Shown here piece after piece: positions 9,594-18,202 of a stretch of DNA of 64,000 bases. This DNA is from Pseudoxanthomonas daejeonensis (lineage in GTDB: Bacteria; Pseudomonadota; Gammaproteobacteria; Xanthomonadales; Xanthomonadaceae): assembly GCF_010093205.1 (NCBI RefSeq), contig NZ_PDWN01000017.1, positions 1-64,000 of the forward strand. The letters run 5' to 3'. Position 1 is the stretch's first letter, and every line of letters begins with the position of its first letter. The position numbers were made by a program, and so were the translations under genes. The notes below the pieces were generated by a model. The model was given only the letters and a program-made list of their open reading frames with translations, did no database searches and was not told where the DNA came from.

Positions 9594-10363
9594 TGGACGC
9601 CATCGACCGTTCCACGCCCGTGCGTTTCTCCGCCTCGCGCGCCTACATGCAGGAGGCCCGCTACGAATTCCTGCGGCTTTGGCGAACGCCGTCGTTCTCG
9701 CTGCCGTGCCTGCTGTTCCCGGCGGTGTTCTACCTGCTGTTCGGCGTGCTGCTGGGTGGCCGCGGCGGGCCGGACGCGGCGCGTTACATGCTGGCCGGCT
9801 ACAGCGTGTTCGGGATCATGGGCGTGGCCCTGTTCGGTTTCGGCGTCACCGTGGCGATGGACCGCGAGCAGGGACTGCTGACCCTCAAGCGCGCCCAGCC
9901 GATGCCGCCGGGCGCGTACCTGGCGGCGAAGGTGGCGATGGCGATGCTGTTCTCCACCGTCATCCTCGCGCTGCTGGCCGCACTGGCCATTGGCGTGGCC
10001 GGCGTGCGCCTGGCACCGGCGCAATGGCTGGGCCTGGTCGTGGCCTGCCTGCTCGGCGTATTGCCGTTCAGTGCGCTGGGCCTGTGGCTGGGCACGCTGG
10101 TCGGCGGGCGTGGCGCACCGGCGCTGATCAACCTGGTCTACCTGCCGATGGCGTTCCTGTCGGGGCTGTGGGTACCGCTGTCGATGCTGCCCGGGCTGCT
10201 GCAGGAACTGGCACCGGCGTGGCCGGCGTACCATCTGTCCCGGATCGCGCAGGCGCAGGTGGGGTTTGGCGACGGCGCGCCGCTGGGGCTGCACGTGCTG
10301 GTGCTGCTCGGCGTGACCCTCCTGTTCCTGGCCCTGGCGCGTCGTCGCCTCGCTACCCCCTGA
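9593..10363 (+). CDS. ABC-2 type transporter permease
   Basis: A 256-aa six-helix ABC-2 membrane protein: an amphipathic N-terminal helix (YMQEARYEFLRLWRTPSF), helix 1 at about 32-52, and the typical late motif LINLVYLPMAFLSGLWVPLSMLP-type segment near residue 180. It is coupled to the ATPase by a one-base overlap and followed 14 bp later by the histidine kinase gene, so four genes probably form one unit. The substrate is unknown; by family a lipid, peptide or antibiotic is possible. Confidence 0.87.
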   Translation: MDAIDRSTPVRFSASRAYMQEARYEFLRLWRTPSFSLPCLLFPAVFYLLFGVLLGGRGGPDAARYMLAGYSVFGIMGVALFGFGVTVAMDREQGLLTLKRAQPMPPGAYLAAKVAMAMLFSTVILALLAALAIGVAGVRLAPAQWLGLVVACLLGVLPFSALGLWLGTLVGGRGAPALINLVYLPMAFLSGLWVPLSMLPGLLQELAPAWPAYHLSRIAQAQVGFGDGAPLGLHVLVLLGVTLLFLALARRRLATP

Positions 10364-10377
10364 TCCGAGTCCCCGCC

Positions 10378-11580
10378 ATGCGCGCTGTCCCGCCCAATCG
10401 CTTCGTCCCCGGATGGATCAAGGTCGCGCCCGATTCGCTGCTGGCCGCCAGCCAGTCGCGTGGACAGCCCGCATGGATGGAGTTCATCCACGTGCTGTGG
10501 ACGATGTGGGTGTTCGTGGTGCCGGTGTTCACCCCGCAGGGCTACAACGCGTTGTGGTGGGCGTTGACCGCGCTGTCCTATCCGCTGTTCCTGGCCCTGT
10601 ACGCGGGCACGCTGGTGCTGCCGTCGCGCTGGGTCGCGGCGTGCGCCACCGGCATGCTGGTGCTGTGCCTGGCGCTGCTGCGCTGGTACCCGTCGGGCAT
10701 GAGCTACTTCGTGTTCGGCTGCGTGATGCTCGGCGCGCACCGCTGGCGCAGCGGCTGGCACTACGCGGCGGTCCTGCTGCTGGCCAACGTGTGCCTGGTA
10801 GTGCTCGCGCGCTCGATCGGTTATCCGTGGTCGGCGCTGGTGTGGCTGCCGGTGACCACGCTGGTGGTCGGCCTGATCGTGCACGTCGAGCGCCAGCGCC
10901 ACCACAAGGACGCCGCGCTGCGCCTATCGCAGGACGAGGTCCGGCGCCTGGCCGCCACCGCCGAGCGCGAGCGCATCGGCCGCGACCTGCACGACCTGCT
11001 CGGCCATACCCTGTCGCTGGTGGCGTTGAAGGCCGACCTCGCCGGGCGCCTGCTGCAGCGCGACCCGGAGGCGGCGCAGCGCGAGATCGGCGAACTGGGC
11101 CAGGTCGCGCGCGATGCGCTGGGCCAGGTCCGGCGCGCGGTCACCGGCATCCGCGCCGCGGGCCTGGCCGCGGAACTGGCGGCGGCCAAGGTGCTGCTGC
11201 AGGGCGAGGGCATCGGCTTGCAGGTCGACGTGCCCGCGGTCGCGATGCCGCCGGAACAGGAAACGGTGCTGGCGTTGTGCCTGCGCGAAGCGGTGACCAA
11301 CGTCCATCGCCATGCGCGCGCCAGCCGGGTACGGGTATCGCTGACGGGCGATGCGCGGCAGTGGCGGCTGTGCGTGGAGGACGACGGCCGTGGCGGCGTG
11401 GTCCGGCCGGGCAATGGCCTGGACGGCATGCGCGAACGCCTGCAGGTGCTCGGCGGCGCCCTGCGGATCGAGCCGGCGCCCGGGCGCGGCACGCGCCTGC
11501 TGGCCGACCTGCCGCACTGGCAGGCCGGTGCGACCACGCCACCGGCGCATGCCACGCGCACCGACGCCCCGCTGTCGTAG
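10378..11580 (+). CDS. DesK-like sensor histidine kinase
   Basis: A 400-aa kinase: four to five N-terminal membrane helices (about residues 35-165), a short linker, a HisKA_3 dimerisation box ERERIGRDLHDLLGH with the phosphoacceptor at H205, and a HATPase_c domain with ALCLREAVTNVHRHA (N-box) and GNGLDGMRERL (G-box). It should sense a membrane state and phosphorylate the regulator encoded at 12217. The last three codons (Leu, Ser, TAG) lie inside the first copy of the 120-bp repeat array, so the repeat supplies the stop codon. Confidence 0.9.
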   Translation: MRAVPPNRFVPGWIKVAPDSLLAASQSRGQPAWMEFIHVLWTMWVFVVPVFTPQGYNALWWALTALSYPLFLALYAGTLVLPSRWVAACATGMLVLCLALLRWYPSGMSYFVFGCVMLGAHRWRSGWHYAAVLLLANVCLVVLARSIGYPWSALVWLPVTTLVVGLIVHVERQRHHKDAALRLSQDEVRRLAATAERERIGRDLHDLLGHTLSLVALKADLAGRLLQRDPEAAQREIGELGQVARDALGQVRRAVTGIRAAGLAAELAAAKVLLQGEGIGLQVDVPAVAMPPEQETVLALCLREAVTNVHRHARASRVRVSLTGDARQWRLCVEDDGRGGVVRPGNGLDGMRERLQVLGGALRIEPAPGRGTRLLADLPHWQAGATTPPAHATRTDAPLS

Positions 11581-12118
11581 GAGCGGGCAAGACCGCGACA
11601 CCGACGCCGTAGCGCAGGCGACGCCCCCGCGATTCCGGCGGCGTCGGTGTCGCGGCCTGAAGTCCGCTCCTACAAGGGCGCGTGGTCTCCGCTGTCGTAG
11701 GAGCGGGCACGACCGCGACACCGACGCCGTAGCGCAGGCGACGCCCCCGCGATTCCGACAGCGTCGCGTCGCGGCCTGAAGTCCGCCCTTGCAAGGGCGC
11801 GTGGTCCCCGCTGTCGTAGGAGCGGGCACGACCGCGACACCGGCGCCATCGCGCAGGCGACGCCCCCGCGATTCCGGCGGCGTCGGTGTCGCGGCCTGAA
11901 GTCCGCTCCTACAGGGGCGCGTGGTCTCCGCTGTCGTAGGAGCGGGCACGACCGCGACACCGACGCCATCGCGCAGGCGACGCCCCCGCGATTCCGGCGG
12001 CGTCGGTGTCGCGGCCTGAAGTCCGCTCCTACAAGGGCGCGTGGTCCCCGCTGTCGTAGGAGCGGGCACGACCGCGACACCGACGCCATCGCGCAGGCGA
12101 CGCCCCCGCGATTCCGAC
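11571..12118. repeat. 120-bp tandem repeat array of inverted-repeat units, 4.5 copies
   Basis: Copies start at 11571, 11691, 11810, 11930 and 12050 (period 120, 119, 120, 120), the last cut short at about 12118. Each unit has a left arm starting GTAGGAGCGGGCACGACCG and a right arm ending GTCCGCTCCTAC that are near-complementary over about 30 bp, with a GC-rich centre. Copies differ at only a few positions. The array fills the gap between the kinase and its regulator and supplies the kinase stop codon. All reading frames across it are repetitive shadows; I see no gene. Confidence 0.95.
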
Positions 12119-12216
12119 CACGCCACCCGTGCGCCTCTGGCGGCCAGCAACCAGGACAGGCACCGCGAGTACGACTTTTGCTACCGTCGCCCCATGCCTG
12201 CACTGACCCCATCCCG

Positions 12217-12819
12217 ATGATCCGCGTGCTCCTGGCCGAAGACCAGGCGATGGTCCGCGGCGCGCTGGCCGCGTTGCTGGGCATGGAATCCGATATCGAG
12301 GTCGTCGGCGCCGTGGCCGATGGCGAGAGCGCCTGGCGCGAAGTGCAGCGCCTGCAGCCCGAGGTGCTGGTCACCGACATCGAGATGCCCGGCCTGACCG
12401 GACTGGAACTGGCGCAGCGCATCCAGCGCCACGAGCTTCCGATCAAGGTGGTGATCGTCACCACCTTCGCCCGCGCCGGATTCCTGCGCCGCGCGCTGGA
12501 GGCCGGCGTGGTCGGCTACCTGCTCAAGGATGCGCCGGCCGAACGCCTGGCCGAAGCGCTGCGCAAGGTCCGCCACGGCGGTCGTGCGATTGATCCGGAA
12601 CTGGCGGTGGAAGCCTGGGGCGAAGCCGATCCGCTCAACGAGCGCGAGCGCCAGGTGCTGCGCCTGGCCGGCGAGGGCAGGTCTTCCGGCGAGATCGCCA
12701 TCCAGCTGAACCTCTCGCAGGGCACCGTGCGCAACTACCTGTCCGAGGCGATCGGCAAGCTCGGCGTCGGCAACCGCATCGAGGCCGCGCGCCTGGCGCG
12801 GCAGAAGGGCTGGCTGTAA
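12217..12819 (+). CDS. NarL/DesR-family response regulator
   Basis: A 200-aa two-domain regulator. The receiver has the acidic pair E8/D9, phosphoacceptor D54 in VLVTDIEMPG and the conserved Lys in YLLKDAPAE. The C-terminal LuxR-type helix-turn-helix contains LNERERQVLRLAGEGRSS and GTVRNYLSEAIGKLG. It is the partner of the DesK-like kinase, although 636 bp of repeats separate them, so read-through or its own promoter is needed. The ATG at 12217 (MIRVLLAEDQ) gives the standard N-terminus. Likely targets are its own exporter locus and possibly the palindrome at 8511. Confidence 0.92.
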   Translation: MIRVLLAEDQAMVRGALAALLGMESDIEVVGAVADGESAWREVQRLQPEVLVTDIEMPGLTGLELAQRIQRHELPIKVVIVTTFARAGFLRRALEAGVVGYLLKDAPAERLAEALRKVRHGGRAIDPELAVEAWGEADPLNERERQVLRLAGEGRSSGEIAIQLNLSQGTVRNYLSEAIGKLGVGNRIEAARLARQKGWL

Positions 12820-12829
12820 TCCGGGCGCC

Positions 12830-13570
12830 TCAGCCGATGCCGAGCAGGCGTCGGCCCAGCTCCGGCCAGGCCTGGCCCTGGCCGATCGCCACCGCCAGCA
12901 GTTGCATGCCCACCAGGACCGGGATCGCGACGCGATGGACCGGGTGCACGCTGCCGCGCGTGGCCAGGTCGTAGCCCATCGCGGCGGCGAACAAGACGAG
13001 CACCCCGGCGTAGTTGGACAGCCACTCGGCCATGAAGCCCGGTGGCAATGCCGAGGCGATCGCGCCACCCCACCAGCGCGCGAATGCGGCGACGAGGATC
13101 ACCGTGGTGGCCAGGCACACCAGACGCTTGTGGTACGGCGGCGAGCGCCGCATCAGGAACGCCGCCACCGCGCAGCCGACGAAACCCAGCACGCTGTTCA
13201 TCGCGATCGGCAGGAAGCGGATGTTCTCCGGGTCGCCCGGCGCATAGAAGCGCTGGCTGTAGAACTCCGCGGCGACCGCCGACCAGGCCATCACCGGCAC
13301 CAGCAGCATGCCCAGCGTGCCGACCCTGCGGTGCCAGTGCAGGCGGCCGCTGCTGGCCAGCGCCACCTGCAAGGCCAGCAGCACCAGCCAGGCCGAGAAC
13401 GCCCAGACATGCACTTCCAGCGCGACCGGGGCCGGGTAGTCGGCCTGGCCGGTGAAGCGCGCCGTGACCTGGCTGGCGAACCCGATCACGACCGCGGTCC
13501 AGGCGAGCAGGACGAATGCCCAGCCGGAGGCGGTATCCAGCCGATGGCGTCGGGTGAAGCCGGTCCCCAT
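12830..13570 (-). CDS. DUF2306-like polytopic membrane protein
   Basis: A 246-aa protein (from the ATG at 13570) with about seven hydrophobic segments. Conserved-looking histidines occur in VALEVHVWAFSAWLVLLALQ-type and RLHWHRRVGTLGMLL segments, plus PPYHKRLVCLAT. The pattern is that of DUF2306/cytochrome-b561-like membrane proteins of unknown role. An ATG at 13618 would add 16 Arg-rich residues and is less likely. The gene is convergent with the response regulator, 10 bp apart. Confidence 0.7.
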   Translation of the reverse strand: MGTGFTRRHRLDTASGWAFVLLAWTAVVIGFASQVTARFTGQADYPAPVALEVHVWAFSAWLVLLALQVALASSGRLHWHRRVGTLGMLLVPVMAWSAVAAEFYSQRFYAPGDPENIRFLPIAMNSVLGFVGCAVAAFLMRRSPPYHKRLVCLATTVILVAAFARWWGGAIASALPPGFMAEWLSNYAGVLVLFAAAMGYDLATRGSVHPVHRVAIPVLVGMQLLAVAIGQGQAWPELGRRLLGIG

Positions 13571-13706
13571 GCGTCCCCCGGTGCGTGCACCGCGCCGCCA
13601 CGGACGTGGCCGGGCCATCCTAGCGCGCGGAATCGCGGGACGCTCCGGCGGTACGGACCTTGCATGGGGGCTGCCGTTTCACGTCCCGTCCCGCACACTT
13701 CCCGCC

Positions 13707-15407
13707 ATGCCCCGCCGCCTGCACCTCGCCAACCGTATCGGCCTGCCCGCCGCCGCACTGATCTTCGCCGGGATCGGCGTGGGCGTGCTGCTGGGCGCGC
13801 AGCGCTTCATCGCCGACGCCAACCAGGTGGCGCATACCAACGAGGTGATCGCCAGCGTCGATGCGGTCGAGGCGCGCCTGCGCGACGCCGAGGCGGCCCA
13901 GCGTGGCTACCTCCTGACCGGCGACGTCGATTACCTGGCGATCTACCAGGTCAGCCGCGAGCAGACCGCTCCGCAGCTGGACCGGCTGGAACGGCTGGTC
14001 CGCGACAACCCGCAGCAGCTGCAGCGGGTCCGGAGCCTGCGCGACCTGCGCGACCGCCGCATCGCCCAGATCGAGGCCAACCTGGGCCGTTACCGACAGG
14101 GCGGACTGGCCGCCGCGCAGGCGGGCATCGACCGCGACGTGCTGCAGGTGTCCTCGGCGATCCGCAGCGAGGCCCAGCAGCTGCTCGAGCGCGAGCGCGA
14201 ACTGCTCGCCGCCCGCGACCTCTCCAGCCGGCGCAGCGCCGACGTGCTGCGCCTGCTGGCCCTGCTCGGCATCCCGCTGGGGATTGCCGTGGTCGGCGCG
14301 GTGTACTGGCTGCTCGTGCGCGAGATCCGCCGCCGCGGCCGCGCCGAGCGCTCCGGCGCCGAAGCCAACCTGCGCCTGCGCGAGTCGGTCGGGCAGCTGG
14401 AACGGCATACCAGCGACCTGGCCGAACTCAACCGCTACGGCAGCCTGTTGCAGAACTGCCTCAAGCCCGAGGAGGCGGTGGCACTGACCACCCAGCTGCT
14501 GTCGCGGCTGCTGCCCGGCACCGGCGGCACGCTGTACCGCATCCGCGCCTCGCAGGACTACGCCGAGGAACTGGCGCACTGGGGCGAACACGTGGCGGCC
14601 AGCGCCGCCTTGCTGCCGCCGGAACATTGCTGGGCGCTGCGTCGCGGCCAGCCGCACCTGCTGCGCGCGCATGGCGAGACCCTGCACTGCGCGCACATCG
14701 AGCCGCCGGCCATCGACGTCGAGCTCAACACCGCCTGCATCCCGCTGGTGGCGCAGGGCAACCAGCTGGGCTTCCTGTACCTGTCGTCGGCGTCGCCGGC
14801 GATGCTGGCGCGGATGGACCTGGTGCAGGCGGCCACCGAGCAGCTGTCGATGGCGCTGCACAACCTGGCCCTGCAGGAACGCCTGCGCATCCAGTCGATC
14901 CGCGATCCACTCACCGGCCTGTTCAACCGCCGCTACCTGGAAGAGTCGCTGGCCCGTGAGCTGGCGCGCTGCGAGCGTCGCGCGATGCCGCTGAGCCTGC
15001 TCATGCTCGACCTGGACCACTTCAAGGCGTTCAACGACCTGCATGGCCATCCCGGTGGCGACGCACTGCTGGCCGGCTTCGGCCACCTGCTCGGGTCCAT
15101 CGCGCGCGGCGAGGACATCGCCTGCCGCTATGGCGGCGAGGAGTTCACCCTGATCCTGCCCGAGACCACGCTGGAGCAGGCCGGCCGCCGCGCCCTGGAG
15201 ATCGGCGACGCGGTGCGGGCGATGCGCGTGGAGCACCTGGGCAGCGAACTGCCGGCGGTCACCGTGTCGATCGGCATCGCCGGCTTCGAAGGCGCTGGCG
15301 ACGGCGCCGAGATGCTGATGCGACGCGCCGATCGCGCGCTGTACCGGGCCAAGCGCGCCGGTCGCGACCGTTTCGAATGCGAGGCCGCGACCGCATCGTC
15401 GGCCTGA
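13707..15407 (+). CDS. CHASE3-GAF diguanylate cyclase
   Basis: A 566-aa membrane-anchored GGDEF protein. Helix 1 at about 12-30 and helix 2 at about 175-198 bracket a CHASE3 sensory domain (HTNEVIASVDAVEARLRDAE near residue 44). A GAF-like domain covers about 235-390, and the GGDEF domain about 395-560. The active site is intact as GGEEF at 476-480, and the product-inhibition RxxD site is present (R467-D470), so an active, feedback-controlled c-di-GMP synthase is predicted. The ATG at 13707 places the first helix normally. It is monocistronic and convergent with the peptidase downstream. Confidence 0.9.
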   Translation: MPRRLHLANRIGLPAAALIFAGIGVGVLLGAQRFIADANQVAHTNEVIASVDAVEARLRDAEAAQRGYLLTGDVDYLAIYQVSREQTAPQLDRLERLVRDNPQQLQRVRSLRDLRDRRIAQIEANLGRYRQGGLAAAQAGIDRDVLQVSSAIRSEAQQLLERERELLAARDLSSRRSADVLRLLALLGIPLGIAVVGAVYWLLVREIRRRGRAERSGAEANLRLRESVGQLERHTSDLAELNRYGSLLQNCLKPEEAVALTTQLLSRLLPGTGGTLYRIRASQDYAEELAHWGEHVAASAALLPPEHCWALRRGQPHLLRAHGETLHCAHIEPPAIDVELNTACIPLVAQGNQLGFLYLSSASPAMLARMDLVQAATEQLSMALHNLALQERLRIQSIRDPLTGLFNRRYLEESLARELARCERRAMPLSLLMLDLDHFKAFNDLHGHPGGDALLAGFGHLLGSIARGEDIACRYGGEEFTLILPETTLEQAGRRALEIGDAVRAMRVEHLGSELPAVTVSIGIAGFEGAGDGAEMLMRRADRALYRAKRAGRDRFECEAATASSA

Positions 15408-15468
15408 GCGCCGAGGGTGCGGGAAGGGCGCCGTGGCCGGTTCGAGCGTGGCCGCGACGCCAGGTTCG

Positions 15469-16854
15469 TCAGCCGCCGTAGCGCGCCTTCAGCAGCGCCC
15501 AGGCCGAACGCAGGCCCAGCGCTTCGCCGCCGGCGGGGCGGCCGGCGCGGCTGCTGTCGTTCCAGGCGTAGGTGTCCAGGTGCGCCCAGGGCGTGCCGCC
15601 GGGCACGAAGCGCTCCAGGTACAGCGCCGCGGTGACCGCGCCGGCCATGCGCGAACCGGCATTGGCCAGGTCGGCGACATTGCTGGTCAGGTAGCGCAGG
15701 TACGGGCGCCACAGCGGCATGCGCCACACCGGGTCGCGGGTCTGCTCGCCGGCCGCCAGCCAGGCCGCGGCCAGCGCGTCGTCATTGGCGAACAGCGCCG
15801 GCAGGTCCGGCCCCAGGGCGATGCGCGCCGCGCCGGTGAGCGTGGCGAAATCCACGATCAGCGCCGGCTTCTGCTCGCCCGCATAGGTCAGCGCGTCGCA
15901 CAGGATCACCCGGCCCTCGGCATCGGTGTTGTCGATCTCCACGCTGACCCCGGCGCGGGTGGCGATCACCTCGCCCGGCCGGAACGCGTCCGGACCGATC
16001 GCGTTCTCCACCGCCGGCACCAGCAGGCTCAGCCGCACCGGCAGCTTGCGCGACATCACCAGCGCGGCCAGCGCCAGCGCGTGCGCGGCGCCGCCCATGT
16101 CCTTCTTCATGTTGCGCATGCCGTCGGCCGGCTTGATGTCCAGGCCGCCGGTGTCGAAGCACACGCCCTTGCCGACCAGCACCACGTGCGGATCGGCGCG
16201 GCTCTCGGGAGATTCGAAGCCCCAGCGCAGCTCGATCAGCCGCGGCGCGCGGTGCGAGGCGCGGCCGACCGCGTGGATCGCCGGGAAGTTGTGCGCCAGC
16301 AGCGATTCGCCGGTCACCACCTCGATGTGCGCGCCGTGTTCGGCAGCCAGCTCGCGGGCGATGGCTTCCAGCTGCGCCGGGCCCATGTCCTGGGTTGGCG
16401 TGTTGACCCAGTCGCGCACGCGCATGGTCGCCAGCAGCACGTCCAGCGCTTCGTCGTCGAGCTGCGGCAGGCGCAGCCTCGCCGGCGCGCGCGGCGGAGT
16501 CTTGTAACGGTCGAAGCGGTAGCTGCCCAGGCCCCAGCCCAGCTGCAAGGCGACCCGCTGCGCGGCCGGCAGGTCGGTGGCCGGCGCCCATGCACCCGGC
16601 GGCAATGCGGTCGGCGCGTGCGCGTAGCTGCACGGATCCAGCGGATCGCCGATCCCGACCACCGCGCCGCCGATCCCGCCTTCGCCCGGAAGCAGCGCCA
16701 CCGAACCGGCGCCGGGCTGGAATTCCTGCGCATCGAGCCACGCCGCCACGGCGGCCGGCTGCGTCGCGCGCCAGGCACCGTAGCCGTCGCGGTCGAGCAG
16801 GTGCATGGGAAGCGCGGAAGCGCCGGTATCGGCGTAATGGGACTGGGGGTTCAT
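15469..16854 (-). CDS. Leucyl aminopeptidase family (M17) protein
   Basis: A 461-aa M17 metallopeptidase. The signature NTDAEGRVILCDALTYA and the upstream GKGVCFDTGGLDIKPADGMRN segment, which hold metal ligands and the catalytic lysine/arginine, are intact. It should release N-terminal residues from peptides in the cytosol. The length is slightly below PepA (about 500 aa), as in the shorter PepB-like branch. Its ATG overlaps the stop of the HAD phosphatase gene in an ATGA junction (16851-16854), so translation is coupled. Confidence 0.9.
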   Translation of the reverse strand: MNPQSHYADTGASALPMHLLDRDGYGAWRATQPAAVAAWLDAQEFQPGAGSVALLPGEGGIGGAVVGIGDPLDPCSYAHAPTALPPGAWAPATDLPAAQRVALQLGWGLGSYRFDRYKTPPRAPARLRLPQLDDEALDVLLATMRVRDWVNTPTQDMGPAQLEAIARELAAEHGAHIEVVTGESLLAHNFPAIHAVGRASHRAPRLIELRWGFESPESRADPHVVLVGKGVCFDTGGLDIKPADGMRNMKKDMGGAAHALALAALVMSRKLPVRLSLLVPAVENAIGPDAFRPGEVIATRAGVSVEIDNTDAEGRVILCDALTYAGEQKPALIVDFATLTGAARIALGPDLPALFANDDALAAAWLAAGEQTRDPVWRMPLWRPYLRYLTSNVADLANAGSRMAGAVTAALYLERFVPGGTPWAHLDTYAWNDSSRAGRPAGGEALGLRSAWALLKARYGG

Positions 16855-17579
16855 GCGGCGTGGTCCGTGGCGATGTCGCGTTCGGGGAGGTGCGCTTCCA
16901 GCCAGTCGGCGAGCGCGGTGAGGGTCGTGTACTGCAGGTCGGGCACGATCTCCGCGTGCGCCCATTCGCGCGCCTCGCGGTTGATCCAGCAGCTGCGCAG
17001 CCCGGCGCGCGCGGCGCCGGCGACGTCCATCTCGACGTGGTCGCCCACGTGCAGGACATGTGCCGGGGCGCACTCCAGGCGTGCGCACGCGGCCAGGAAG
17101 ATGCTGGCCTCGGGCTTGGCCGCGCCGTGTTCGCGCGCGCCCAGCTGGAAGGCGAAGTGGTGGGCGATGCCGACTCGCTCCAGGTCCGCATTGCCGTTGC
17201 TCAGCGCCGCCACCGGCACCCGCGCCGCGATCCGGGCCAGTGCGTCGAGTGCGTCGGGGTAGTACTCGACCTGGTTGCGCGCGGCGTAGAACGCCTCGTA
17301 CGCCGGCTCGAGCAGGTCCAGGCTGGCGCCGCTGCGTTCCAGCGCTTCGGCCAGGGTCAGCCGGCGCAGTGCGGACAGGTCATGGTGCAGGTGCGGGTTG
17401 TCGCGGAACGAACGCTCGCGCAGTTCGCGCATCGCCGCGACCGGGTACATCGCCGCCGTCGCCGGGCTGTGCACGCCCATCCAGTCGTGCAGCACCTGGT
17501 CGATGCGCGCGCCGATCGGCGCGAACGGCCACAGGGTGTCGTCGAGGTCGAGGGTGATGGCGCGGACGATGAAGCTCAC
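16851..17579 (-). CDS. HAD-IA family hydrolase
   Basis: A 242-aa haloacid-dehalogenase-like phosphatase with motif I LDLDDTLWP at residues 10-18, motif II PVAALSNGNAD near residue 120, motif III Lys in KPEASIF and motif IV HVGDHVEMDVAGA. The cap is helical (subclass IA). The DDTLW motif resembles YigB-type FMN or sugar-phosphate phosphatases; the substrate is unknown. It is coupled to the M17 peptidase by a four-base overlap. A dispersed repeat begins about 48 bp upstream. Confidence 0.87.
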   Translation of the reverse strand: MSFIVRAITLDLDDTLWPFAPIGARIDQVLHDWMGVHSPATAAMYPVAAMRELRERSFRDNPHLHHDLSALRRLTLAEALERSGASLDLLEPAYEAFYAARNQVEYYPDALDALARIAARVPVAALSNGNADLERVGIAHHFAFQLGAREHGAAKPEASIFLAACARLECAPAHVLHVGDHVEMDVAGAARAGLRSCWINREAREWAHAEIVPDLQYTTLTALADWLEAHLPERDIATDHAA

Positions 17580-17627
17580 GGCGCCATTCTACCGCGCACC
17601 GCCGGGCCCGGCCGCCCGCCGCCCTTC

Positions 17628-18199
17628 GTAGGAGCGGGCACGACCGCGACACCGACGCCGCCCCCGATCGAGGTTGCCGGCATTCCGTCTCACCCCCAAC
17701 CTGGCCCCGTGTCATGGCCATCAGCCCTGCACGAATGGAACTGCAGACGGATGCAGGGATCATGGCGTCATCGCCGCCGCCACCCGCCCAGGTGTCGCGG
17801 TCATGCCCGCTCCTACAGGACATATCCGCCGCCACGCTCCGTACCCCTCCACCGGCTGCGCATTGCAGGAGCGGGCACGACCACAACTCCGGCGCGCCCC
17901 CGACCGACGCCCTGGAAATCCCCCTCGCCGCCGTAGGAGCGGGCATGACCGCGACACCGACGCCGCAAAATGACCGACGCCCCAGGATTCCGTCTCACCC
18001 CCGACCAGGAATGTCCGCCGCCGCGGCTCCCGTCATGCACGAGCGGACATGCGGCAGGATGGATGCGCGAATCATGGCGGCATCGCGGCCGCCGGCCACC
18101 TCGGTGTCGCGGTCATGCCCGCTCCTACAAGAGCTGCGACGGGGCATGCCCTTCAGGCCGCGAAGCGACACCGCCGGAACCGAGGGGGCGTCGCCTGTG
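17628..18199. repeat. Cluster of GTAGGAGCGGGC-family repeats, including a duplicated ~190-bp composite unit
   Basis: This gene-free stretch holds two similar composite units, 17628-17818 and 17933-18128. Each begins GTAGGAGCGGGCA, carries TTCCGTCTCACCCCC and ATCATGGCG, and ends GGTCATGCCCGCTCCTAC. A further left arm lies at 17865-17880. A degenerate copy of the right half of the 120-bp repeat lies inverted at about 18146-18199, abutting the stop of the AI-2E-type gene. Reading frames through it are repeat shadows. Confidence 0.85.
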
Positions 18200-18202
18200 C
18201 CT

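Noticed and set aside
11571-12118. CRISPR array
   Set aside because: Units are 120 bp with near-identical content throughout and no variable spacers.
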